A model generated the notes under the pieces. The model ran no database searches, had not been told where the DNA came from, and saw only the letters and a list, made by a program, of their open reading frames with translations. A stretch of DNA of 64,000 bases from Pantoea agglomerans NBRC 102470. Lineage in GTDB: Bacteria; Pseudomonadota; Gammaproteobacteria; Enterobacterales; Enterobacteriaceae. A program made the translations under genes and the position numbers. Shown here piece by piece: positions 8,904-16,287 of this stretch (its first letter is position 1; each line of letters starts with the position of its first letter). The stretch spans positions 186,001-250,000 of the forward strand of contig NZ_BCZA01000006.1 of the NCBI RefSeq assembly GCF_001598475.1, written 5' to 3'.

Positions 8904-9679
8904 CCGCACCTACCATCATGCTGAGTCATCTCAGAAAGAGTTATGCGGGACACGAAGTGCTGCACGACATCAGCCTGACCGCGCAGGATGGCGATGTGAT
9001 ATCGCTGATTGGTGCCAGTGGGTCGGGCAAAAGTACGCTGTTACGCTGCATCCCGTTTCTTGAAGTACCACAGGCGGGTGAAATTGCGGTAGGCGAGGTG
9101 AACGTCACGCTGGATAACGCCGACGAAAAACTGAGCCGCGAGCAGCGCCGTCGCATCAAGCTGATGCGAATGCAGCTCGGCTTTGTATTTCAGAGCTTCA
9201 ACCTGTGGCCGCATAAAACGGTGATGCAGAACATCATTGAAGCGCCGGTTCATGTGCAGAAGCGCAGCCATAAAGAAGCGATTGAAGAAGCAGAAGCGCT
9301 GCTCCATAAAGTGGGACTCTATGCAAAACGCGACGCCTGGCCGTCGCAGCTTTCCGGCGGACAGCAGCAGCGTGTGGCGATTGCACGGGCGCTGGCGCAG
9401 CAGCCGAAAGCGATACTGTTCGATGAGCCAACTTCCGCGCTGGATCCGGAGCTGGTGGGCGAAGTATTGCGGGTGATCCGCAGTCTGGCGGAAGAGGGAC
9501 GAACCATGATTATCGTCACCCATGAAATGGGCTTTGCGCGCGACGTGTCGAACAAAGCGGTGTTTCTGCACCAGGGCATGATTGAGGAGTCCGGTTCGCC
9601 GGAGCAGGTGTTTCTCGATCCGATCTCGCCACGCTGCCGCGCCTTTGTAAATAGCCACTTTGAGCGCAATGCAGGCTGA
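8900..9679 (+). CDS. Amino acid ABC transporter ATP-binding protein
   Basis: A 259-residue ATPase of the HisP/GlnQ group. It shows Walker A GASGSGKST (38-46), a Q-loop VFQSFNLW, signature LSGGQQQRVAIARA, Walker B ILFDEPTSALD and the switch histidine in VTHEM. It is the last gene of the amidohydrolase-importer operon and is followed by a terminator at 9735-9762. It energises uptake by the two preceding permeases. Confidence 0.94.
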   Translation: MTAPTIMLSHLRKSYAGHEVLHDISLTAQDGDVISLIGASGSGKSTLLRCIPFLEVPQAGEIAVGEVNVTLDNADEKLSREQRRRIKLMRMQLGFVFQSFNLWPHKTVMQNIIEAPVHVQKRSHKEAIEEAEALLHKVGLYAKRDAWPSQLSGGQQQRVAIARALAQQPKAILFDEPTSALDPELVGEVLRVIRSLAEEGRTMIIVTHEMGFARDVSNKAVFLHQGMIEESGSPEQVFLDPISPRCRAFVNSHFERNAG

Positions 9680-9734
9680 AGCGGCATTCTGATAAGGCTG
9701 ACGCGCGGAAATTTCATGTTTTGAGATCAGAAAA

Positions 9735-9762
9735 CCCCCGGAAGATTTCCCGGGATTTTTTT
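9735..9762 (+). terminator. Rho-independent terminator of the ABC operon
   Basis: A GC stem CCCGG/CCGGG with an 8-base loop is followed by seven T residues, about 55 bases after the ATPase stop and before the convergent GST gene. Confidence 0.75.
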
Positions 9763-9804
9763 AATAGCCGCCAGACCACGTTATCCAGAACGATCAGCGC
9801 GATC

Positions 9805-10530
9805 TTACGCCCGGTCCTGAGACGATGCAGCAGCAGCAGGGCGGCCAGCTTCAACCATTGCCTGCCATTGCTGATAGCTGGGGCGGCTCTGGATTTTTGC
9901 ATACCACGCTTTCAGGGCGCGACACTCGTCAGGAACAGCAAGATTCACCAAAGCCGCGAAAATCATTCCGCCGGTTACGGCGATATCCGCCATCGAAAAT
10001 GTATTGCCCGCGACATAAGGTTGTGAGCGTAAAACGCCGTCAAAGTAGTGCATCCCTCTGATGGCCTTTTCACGCATCTTCGCACCCCATTCCGGATTCT
10101 GATAGAGCTCCACCTCCGGCCCCAGTCCTGCTGTGGCATGATGGAAATAGACGCTGACCGCATCAAGAAATTCGATCTCAGCCCGTTTGGTCATCATATG
10201 GATAACGCCTTTTTCTGCCGGCGTGACGCCAGTCAGAACCGGATTGTCATCCAGCACATCGAGATATTGCGTAATGGCGGTGCATTCAGCGATCAGCGTT
10301 CCGTCATTCAGCGCTAAAACCGGCAGGGTTCCTGAATAATTGATCGCTAAAAATTCAGGTTTTTTATGCTCACCTTTCCACAGGTTGACTGGAATAAATT
10401 CGACCTCAGAAAGTAATCCCTTTTCCGCCAGGGCAATCCGGACCCGTGCAGGGTAAGGGCCATCATACCAGTCATAAATCTTCATCGCGGGGAGTGACGG
10501 AACTGCAGATGCATTGTGGATATCAGTCAT
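9805..10530 (-). CDS. Glutathione S-transferase family protein (module 1)
   Basis: A 241-residue cytosolic GST. The N-terminal thioredoxin-like domain (from about residue 17) carries the cis-Pro segment SGTLPVLALNDG and the glutathione-contact ECTAITQYL. A helical C-terminal domain has the N-capping-type segment FSMADIAVTGG. It is divergent from a TetR gene, with palindromes in the 136-base gap, so expression is probably induced by a toxic electrophile. A second GST/TetR pair with related sequence occurs at 32.7-34.2 kb. An internal Met16 is an alternative start. Confidence 0.88.
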   Translation of the reverse strand: MTDIHNASAVPSLPAMKIYDWYDGPYPARVRIALAEKGLLSEVEFIPVNLWKGEHKKPEFLAINYSGTLPVLALNDGTLIAECTAITQYLDVLDDNPVLTGVTPAEKGVIHMMTKRAEIEFLDAVSVYFHHATAGLGPEVELYQNPEWGAKMREKAIRGMHYFDGVLRSQPYVAGNTFSMADIAVTGGMIFAALVNLAVPDECRALKAWYAKIQSRPSYQQWQAMVEAGRPAAAASSQDRA

Positions 10531-10541
10531 GATTAAGTTAC

Positions 10542-10559
10542 CTACCTGTCAATTGGTAG
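10542..10559. promoter_or_regulatory. Putative TetR operator (GST side)
   Basis: An inverted repeat with perfect arms CTACC and GGTAG around an 8-base centre, just upstream of the GST start. The stretch CCTGTCAAT in it recurs at 10585-10593. Confidence 0.55.
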
Positions 10560-10593
10560 TTGGATTGTGGTACCGAACTTTTCTCCTGTCAAT

Positions 10594-10615
10594 ACCTGTC
10601 TACCAGTTGGCAGGT
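10594..10615. promoter_or_regulatory. Putative TetR operator (tetR side)
   Basis: A 22-base inverted repeat with outer arms ACCTG and CAGGT and centre CTACCAGTTGG, located 52 bases before the TetR start in the divergent intergenic region. It is symmetric at most positions and shares CTACC with the GST-side site. Confidence 0.55.
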
Positions 10616-10666
10616 AAATATTTTCCCCTTATAATGCGTCTCCACCTCCTGAAGGAAAACTGAGTT

Positions 10667-11236
10667 ATGAGCCTGAACGCGCGGGAAGCCATTCTGGCCG
10701 CAGCAAAAAGTGCTGCCCAGAATCATGGCTATAACGGGATTAATTTTCGCAGTATCGCTGACGAGGTAGGCATCAAGAATGCCAGTATCTATTATCACTT
10801 CGCCAGTAAGGCCAATCTGGGGGCCGCGGTTGCCAGCCGATACTGGCAGGATACGGCTGAGGATTTAAAGACTATACGCGAGCAAAGTGCCTCATCGGAT
10901 GAAGCGTTGCAGCGCTATCCGCAGATTTTCCGCAAGTCGCTTGAAGATGCCAACCGGCTCTGTCTCTCCAGCTTTATGGCGGCGGAATATGAAGATCTGC
11001 CCGAGGAAGTGAAGCGTGAGGTTCAGTGTTTTGTCGATGCGAACGTCGAGTGGCTGACAGAGGTCCTTTGCGAAAAGTCGCCCGATAACGCGGAGAAAAA
11101 TGCGCAGCGTGCGCTGGCAATTTACACCGCAGTTGCTGGCGCGCAGTTAATAGCCCGCACGCGCCAGGATATAACCATTTTTGATAACCTGATTGCGACC
11201 TATCAGGAGAGCGGCCTGATTCCGCTGTCACACTGA
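10667..11236 (+). CDS. TetR/AcrR family regulator (module 1)
   Basis: A 189-residue TetR repressor. The helix-turn-helix is INFRSIADEVGIKNASIYYHF, and the C-terminal domain contains the conserved AGAQLIAR segment. It is transcribed away from the GST at 9805-10530, with two palindromes between them, so it is probably that gene's repressor and its own. It is roughly half identical to the TetR at 32699-33262, including the N-terminus (MS-N-REAIL), RYW, RLCL-SFM and AGAQLIAR, which marks the two as paralogues. The ribosome binding site is GAAGGA. Confidence 0.9.
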   Translation: MSLNAREAILAAAKSAAQNHGYNGINFRSIADEVGIKNASIYYHFASKANLGAAVASRYWQDTAEDLKTIREQSASSDEALQRYPQIFRKSLEDANRLCLSSFMAAEYEDLPEEVKREVQCFVDANVEWLTEVLCEKSPDNAEKNAQRALAIYTAVAGAQLIARTRQDITIFDNLIATYQESGLIPLSH

Positions 11237-11325
11237 ATTAAAACGACACCGCGCCTGAAAGAGATGCAGGCGTCAGCACTCAGAGCTTCAGGGCTATCAG
11301 TGAAAGCAGCAGTGAACATTCAGGG

Positions 11326-11922
11326 TTAAATTGCACTATGGCGCAAGCCGCCTGCCAGTTGTGTGAACACGTCGATCATCTTTGGCAGCGCCTTTTCCGG
11401 CTCGCTGCTGGAAGCGACCCACAGTGCGGCATTCAGCGCCGCGCTGTTCAGCAGATGAGCGGCGGCATCGGCGTCGACCGGCTTCATTATCCCGCTGTCG
11501 ATAAGACTGGTAATCGTTTCACGCGTGGCTTCCAGGCAGCTGTTCTGGCTGGGCCATTGGGAAGGATCTCCCAGAAAAGCCGGGCCATCGCGCAGCACAA
11601 TGCGTTGCACTTCGGCATCCATTGCCATGCGGATGTAGGCGATGCCTTCCGCCACCAGCTTCTCCCACGCATCGCTCACCCCAGACGCTGCCGCTTTAGC
11701 CTGCTGGGCCATTTCGCCATCAACCTGTGCGACGACCGCCGCAAGCAGCCCCTTTTTATCACCAAAATTGTGGTAGAGCGCCCCGCGTGTCAGACCTACG
11801 CTGGCCGTCAGTTCATCCATTGACGCAGCGGCAAAGCCTTTTTTGGCAAAGGCTTTGCGTGCTGCTGCAATCAGTTTTGCCCGGTTCTCTTCCATTGTTT
11901 CAGCGCGACGTTTAACGGCCAT
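11326..11922 (-). CDS. TetR/AcrR family regulator
   Basis: A repressor of about 198 residues with helix-turn-helix MDELTASVGLTRGALYHNF. ATG 11922 is chosen because AAAGGAG lies 6 bases upstream; a GTG at 11937 would absorb this ribosome binding site into the coding region. The upstream gap to the divergent RidA-like gene contains three copies of an ACATACGC...GCGTATGT palindrome, almost certainly its operators. The ligand is unknown. Confidence 0.9.
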   Translation of the reverse strand: MAVKRRAETMEENRAKLIAAARKAFAKKGFAAASMDELTASVGLTRGALYHNFGDKKGLLAAVVAQVDGEMAQQAKAAASGVSDAWEKLVAEGIAYIRMAMDAEVQRIVLRDGPAFLGDPSQWPSQNSCLEATRETITSLIDSGIMKPVDADAAAHLLNSAALNAALWVASSSEPEKALPKMIDVFTQLAGGLRHSAI

Positions 11923-11935
11923 ACACTCTCCTTTC

Positions 11936-12004
11936 ACATACGCGAGGTATATTAATTGACATACGCGACGTATGTGTGATTAATGTGACATACGCCGCGT
12001 ATAT
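11936..12004. promoter_or_regulatory. Triple TetR operator array
   Basis: Three copies of one palindrome lie in the TetR/RidA-like intergenic region: ACATACGCGAGGTATAT at 11936-11952, ACATACGCGACGTATGT at 11959-11975 (near-perfect symmetry) and ACATACGCCGCGTATAT at 11988-12004. Start-to-start spacings are 23 and 29 bases. They cover the likely promoters of both divergent genes. Confidence 0.75.
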
Positions 12005-12063
12005 TAAATCAAACTCGTGTGCGCTGCATCCTGCAATCCGCTAAAGGCTATTGAGGAAATTCT

Positions 12064-12489
12064 ATGATCACCCGCGAACCTATTTTTCCTGCCAATCGTC
12101 ACGCGCTCTATGAGCAGCATGGTTATTCAGCGGCTATCCGCTCAGGCGATCTGCTGTTTGTCTCAGGTCAGGTGGGCAGCCGTGCCGACGGCACGCCGGA
12201 GCCTGATTTTGCTGCTCAGGTAGAACGGGCATTTGAGAATCTGGCAGCCACGCTCGCTGCGGCAGGGTGTACCTTTGACGATCTGATCGATGTCACCACA
12301 TTTCACACCGATCCGGAGCATCAGTTCGAAACCATCATGCAGATAAAGCAGCGCGTTTTTCCGCAGCCTCCTTATCCTAACTGGACAGCGGTGGGTGTGA
12401 CGTGGCTGGCGGGATTTGATTTTGAAATAAAGGTGATTGCGCGCATTCCCGATCAACGGGACCAACGGAGCCTGTCACAGAGTGCATAA
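12064..12489 (+). CDS. RidA (YjgF/YER057c/UK114) superfamily protein
   Basis: A 141-residue Rid-fold protein (LLFVSGQVG near residue 39, then AFENLAATLAAAG and a C-terminal beta segment). Canonical RidA enzymes use an Arg in a P-x-R-S context to hydrolyse reactive 2-aminoacrylate. The equivalent position here reads P-N-W-T, so that Arg is missing and the protein probably belongs to another Rid subfamily with a different substrate. It is divergent from a TetR gene with three operators. The ribosome binding site is TTGAGGAAA. Confidence 0.88.
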   Translation: MITREPIFPANRHALYEQHGYSAAIRSGDLLFVSGQVGSRADGTPEPDFAAQVERAFENLAATLAAAGCTFDDLIDVTTFHTDPEHQFETIMQIKQRVFPQPPYPNWTAVGVTWLAGFDFEIKVIARIPDQRDQRSLSQSA

Positions 12490-12561
12490 AGCATGAGTGG
12501 CAATCTGCCTGTCAGGCACTTTACTCCGGAGACGGGTGCTGCGATGACATGCCGGACGTGA

Positions 12562-12819
12562 AATAAGCTGGCATTACAGACAGGGATGTCCCGCGCTGCA
12601 TTTGCAAAACACTTTGGTCAGACGGTTGGAATTACGCCCATAGAATCTCTGACGCAATGGAGGATGCTACTCGCCAGCGATCGTCTGCAAAATTCAGGCG
12701 AGACGATTTCAGGCGTTTCTGCCGCGCTGGGATATGAGTCGGAGAGCGCCTTCAGAAAAGCATTTAAGCGTGTTACTGGCGCTCCACCAGGAAAGTTAAC
12801 CCGTTCGAAAAAGTTTTGA
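12562..12819 (+). pseudogene. AraC family regulator, C-terminal DNA-binding remnant
   Basis: Only the two helix-turn-helix motifs of an AraC protein remain (first around LALQTGMSRAAFAKHFG, second around ISGVSAALGYESESAFRKAF). The same frame has a TGA stop just upstream, and the sequence before it still looks weakly coding, so the effector-binding half appears lost or decayed. A short 77-residue product from ATG 12586 is possible but has no clear ribosome binding site. The stop is 3 bases from the convergent CigR-like gene. Confidence 0.75.
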
Positions 12820-12822
12820 AGG

Positions 12823-13332
12823 TTAATCGAAAACCCCATTAATTACGGCGGTCACGACAGCGGTGCTCAGGGCTATCAGCACAAGATCATCTCCGACGGC
12901 TCGCCATTCGTAACCAGGATAATAGGGCAGCTCATTTAGCATTGATGCTGGCAAACTTTTTTTGGCGATACCTGGAGGCAAAGGTTTACCACGCGCAACT
13001 TTTTTAGCTATTCCTGGCGGCAAAGACTGATAGCCTACAAGGCCATAATTGACGGCAAGGTTACGTGCAAGAGAGTAGTTGATATCTGACTCGACGTGAT
13101 CGGGCCGTCCAGCGTTCTTACGATTTCCATGTTTGTCTTTCGGACCCGCATTACCATGCCCCTTGTTTCCGTGCTCTCCGCTTTTGCCGTTATTACCCGG
13201 GTTTCCGCTATTACCATTACCCTGACCGCCACCACCGTTGCCGTTGCCCGGATTTGCGAAAACGGGCGCAGCAAGCACGGTACAAGATATCACCACCGCA
13301 AATGCGGCTTTTAAAGCGCGAGATTTGAGCAT
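12823..13332 (-). CDS. cigR: CigR/RcnB-like periplasmic protein
   Basis: A 169-residue exported protein with a signal peptide ending near PVFA-NPG. A low-complexity Gly/Asn/Lys linker (about residues 28-75) follows, then a conserved C-terminal part with two copies of an LPPGIAKK-type motif, the segment LPYYPGYEWR and a hydrophobic end (LVLIALSTAVVTAVINGVF) that may be a membrane anchor. This layout matches the Salmonella CigR anti-virulence family (RcnB-like fold). No secretion island is nearby, so a Salmonella-like effector role should not be assumed. The ribosome binding site is AAGGA. Confidence 0.75.
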   Translation of the reverse strand: MLKSRALKAAFAVVISCTVLAAPVFANPGNGNGGGGQGNGNSGNPGNNGKSGEHGNKGHGNAGPKDKHGNRKNAGRPDHVESDINYSLARNLAVNYGLVGYQSLPPGIAKKVARGKPLPPGIAKKSLPASMLNELPYYPGYEWRAVGDDLVLIALSTAVVTAVINGVFD

Positions 13333-13795
13333 GTGATCTTTCCTTAATATTATTCAGTAATCTGAACCAGAAAATATAAAGCGATGTAAGGAGGTAACAT
13401 GAGCTCAACCTCTTCACATTATTATGTCACCTGTTAGTTATTACCCAGCATTAAACGGCCGACAACCACATAGCAACCTTAAGAATTATCTCAAAGTAAT
13501 CAAAGAAAAGCTGTACGGTGTTTTGATATTTCGTATAAATTTTATGCTAAAACCCTTGCTAACAATAGATAAATTTTCGGCTTTAAGCGAGGCGGAATAC
13601 ATTTTCGTTATTTTTATGATGCTGCAATGCATTGTTTATACTTGCGATTACCTGACATTACTACAACGCTTAATAACTCTACTACGTAAGGTACCTTAAG
13701 CGAGACAGAAACCATGTCGACTCATGAGACGGAGCAGGTAATTTTGAGCAGAACTTTTCTGATATCGGTCTTCCCATAATATTCAGGATTACAAA
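13333..13795. other. AT-rich intergenic region
   Basis: About 460 bases of AT-rich sequence between divergent genes. A 91-codon frame at 13424-13699 lacks a ribosome binding site and protein-like composition, so I do not call it. Promoters of both flanking genes must lie here. Confidence 0.5.
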
Positions 13796-14365
13796 ATGAA
13801 AAATAATAAAAGCTATAAAGGATGGCTGGCTATATCAGCCGTCGTCGTTCTGTGCAGCACTGCCACCGTACAGGCTGAGACGCAGACAAGCGCCCCGCAG
13901 GGCGGGAATACACCGCAGACCGTAAAGAGTGACAAGCTCAGCCCTGGTGATGAAAAAGCACTGAAGGATATGGCGCAGGCCAATATCAATGAAATTGCCG
14001 CCGCCAAAATTGCGCTGAACAAAACACAAAGCGTAGAAGTTAAAACCTTTGCACAGAAGATGGTCGAAGATCATGGCAGTGCCCTGACAAAAGTTCAGGC
14101 GGTTGCTAAGCAAAAAGAGGTGACATTACCGACTGCGCCAGACGCTAAACATAAGGCCATGGCCGACAAGCTGGAAAAGCAGAGCGGCGGTGCCTTTGAC
14201 AAAATGTATATGGAAAATGCCGGAATAATGGATCATAAGATGGTGCTGTCGACGCTGAAGAGTGACGCGACGAAGATAAAGGATCCGGATGTGAAGGCGC
14301 TGGCCGACGCGCATACCCCTGTTGTAGAACAGCATCTGAAATCCGCCCAGCACATGGCGATGTAA
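13796..14365 (+). CDS. DUF4142 domain-containing exported protein
   Basis: A 189-residue protein with a signal peptide (cleavage near TVQA-ET), a short low-complexity linker, and an alpha-helical DUF4142 domain (about residues 55-185) with the family features MAQANINEIAAAKIAL, VKTFAQKMVEDH and MVLSTLK. DUF4142 is a ferritin-like-looking four-helix bundle found in periplasmic or outer-membrane-associated stress proteins. Its molecular role is unknown. Confidence 0.88.
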   Translation: MKNNKSYKGWLAISAVVVLCSTATVQAETQTSAPQGGNTPQTVKSDKLSPGDEKALKDMAQANINEIAAAKIALNKTQSVEVKTFAQKMVEDHGSALTKVQAVAKQKEVTLPTAPDAKHKAMADKLEKQSGGAFDKMYMENAGIMDHKMVLSTLKSDATKIKDPDVKALADAHTPVVEQHLKSAQHMAM

Positions 14366-14539
14366 CCGGGCTGGCCGGTTCCGAATTATCCGCAAGCGCT
14401 GTTACGGGATCATCGGGACCAGCCAGAAACGACATAATCCACCATCGGCTGGAGTTTCTTTCTCGTTACGCCAGTCTTGGCCTGAACAGCCATGCCCTGC
14501 GCTCAGCCACATCGGTATAACCAGGTTGAAATGCGAGCT

Positions 14540-14908
14540 TCAGGCGCCATCAAGCCCCAGCGTTTCACGACGCAGGAAGGCCCAGTCAATCAGAGCAGTC
14601 ATTGATGGCCCAAGCGCTTTTCCCAGATCGGTAAGTGAGTACTCAACACGCGGAGGGACTTCGGGATAAACCGTGCGAGTCACGATGCCATCCTGTTCCA
14701 GTTGCTTAAGCTGCTGGATCAGCATTTTTTGATTTACGCCCTCAATCCGGCGCTCCAGCTCGGAAAAGCGCAGCGGGCCTTTAGCGGCGAAAAGCTGACA
14801 GATAATAACTGTCTTCCATTTACCTTCAATAATCTTCAGCGCTTCGGTGGTAGCCTTAGCCCACACCAGTCGCTGCTCCGGAATATCACAACGCCAGTCT
14901 CTTTCCAT
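14540..14908 (-). CDS. HxlR family transcriptional regulator
   Basis: A 122-residue winged-helix regulator with an N-terminal Cys (DWRCDIP, Cys6), the HxlR pattern IIEGKWKTVIICQLF, RFSELERRI and wing segment YPEVPPRVEYSLTDLG. It is divergent from an NAD(P)-binding oxidoreductase 100 bases away, the usual target arrangement for HxlR proteins, several of which sense electrophiles or aldehydes through the N-terminal Cys. That sensing role is inference here. Confidence 0.92.
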   Translation of the reverse strand: MERDWRCDIPEQRLVWAKATTEALKIIEGKWKTVIICQLFAAKGPLRFSELERRIEGVNQKMLIQQLKQLEQDGIVTRTVYPEVPPRVEYSLTDLGKALGPSMTALIDWAFLRRETLGLDGA

Positions 14909-15008
14909 ACTTACCTTCAGGTTAGTAACCCACTATTTTGTCGGTTCTTGTTGTTTATTCAGTGAATATATAGGGTATCTCACTTCAACACAGAATCAGG
15001 AGCGAAAT

Positions 15009-15755
15009 ATGAAAATCGGCGTAATTGGCACAGGTAATATCGGTGGTACCCTGGCACGGAAGCTCAGTGAAGCGGGGCACAAGGTAAAAATCGCTAATTC
15101 ACGCGGAGTTGATGGCGTGCGTGGTTTTGCGGGTGAAATTAATGCAGAACCCACAGCCATCAGGGGAGCGGTTACAGACGTCGAAGCCGTGATTCTCTCC
15201 ATTCCGCTGCCGGCACTTAGCAGCCTGCCTGATGGGCTTTTCGATCACCTGCCACCCCATGTCCCGGTGATCGACACCAGCAATTACTATCCTGGCCTGC
15301 GCGATGCACCGATTACTGCACTGGATAATGGGCAGACCGAAAGCGAATGGGTTCAGGAGCAAATCGGGCACCCTGTGGTTAAAGCTTTTAATAACATCCT
15401 TGCCGACTCGCTCGCCGATCTGGGCCAGCCACAGGGAAGTCGGGGTCGTCTGGCAGTTGCCGTAGCGGGAGATCATCCTGATGCTGTGCAGACGGCCATG
15501 TCACTGGTTAACGACACCGGTTTTGATCCTGTGTTCTCTGGGACTATCGCTGAATCATGGCGTCAGCAGCCCTGCACGCCTTGTTACTGCTGTGACTGGG
15601 AAGCGCCCGTGATGCTGCGAGCTCTGGCGTTGGCCAGAAAGGGAGAAGGTCAGGCTCGGTTGCCACAGCTTTATGCCAGTTTCGCGACGCTGGGTGATGC
15701 ACCCTCTCATCAGGATATTATCGAAAACAACCGTGCCATAAACTGGCCGGTTTAA
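15009..15755 (+). CDS. NADPH-dependent F420 reductase-like oxidoreductase
   Basis: A 248-residue protein with an N-terminal Rossmann motif GVIGTGNIGGTLA and the NADPH-preferring tail KIANSRG, followed by the F420-reductase family fold (VKAFNNILADSL, CYCCDWEAP). Enterobacteria do not make F420, so it probably works with NADPH on another acceptor. The start is the ATG at 15009, preceded by CAGGAG; a longer frame reaching back to 14847 would run through the HxlR gene on the other strand. Probably controlled by the divergent HxlR. Confidence 0.88.
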   Translation: MKIGVIGTGNIGGTLARKLSEAGHKVKIANSRGVDGVRGFAGEINAEPTAIRGAVTDVEAVILSIPLPALSSLPDGLFDHLPPHVPVIDTSNYYPGLRDAPITALDNGQTESEWVQEQIGHPVVKAFNNILADSLADLGQPQGSRGRLAVAVAGDHPDAVQTAMSLVNDTGFDPVFSGTIAESWRQQPCTPCYCCDWEAPVMLRALALARKGEGQARLPQLYASFATLGDAPSHQDIIENNRAINWPV

Positions 15756-15897
15756 ATCGCCCGGCAAGGATAATCTGTCTGCATTGAAGTTCTGGATAAA
15801 GATTGTTCTGAGAATATTTTTGCATAGTGGCTCTGGCTCAGGCATCTGGTCCACGGTATTGCTCTGCAGGCTTGTCCTTAAGCCTGAGAGATCCAGA

Positions 15898-16277
15898 TTA
15901 CTCTCCGGCGAGTACGGTAATAAAGTCACGATAGGTATGCAGTGGGCGGCCAGGCAGGGTGACCAGACGTTCCCGGTCGCCCTCTTGTGGAATCATCCCA
16001 TCACTGACGTAACGTTCAGCCATCAGCCGCATTTCATACGCCATCCAGCGCGGCATAAACTCCGCCATATTGGCTTCGAATGCATCCGGATTATCTCCTC
16101 CATAAATTACCGGACGGCCCAGAAGCTGTTGCCAGGCTGCTGCTGCCTCTTCTCCATTGAGCGTATCCGGCCCCACGAGATTGAGCGTTTCGACCGGTAA
16201 TTCTTCGCTGGCCTGGTCGCGCCTTATCAGTTCAATTGCCGCTACTTCAGCAATATTCCGTGTTTCGATGATTACAG
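15898..16277 (-). pseudogene. NmrA/NAD(P)-binding protein, C-terminal remnant
   Basis: The minus-strand frame from about 16277 to 15898 encodes the C-terminal third of an NmrA-type NAD(P)H-binding protein (ETRNIAEVAAIELIRRDQ, then LNLVGPDTLNGEEAA). The Rossmann half is absent, and in-frame stops lie just upstream, next to the end of the FAD oxidoreductase gene. A 92-residue product from a GTG is formally possible but would be non-functional as a dehydrogenase. Confidence 0.75.
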
Positions 16278-16287
16278 TTACGGATTA

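Noticed and set aside
13424..13699. 91-codon plus-strand frame
   Set aside because: No ribosome binding site, AT-rich with hydrophobic run typical of chance frames, and no family resemblance.
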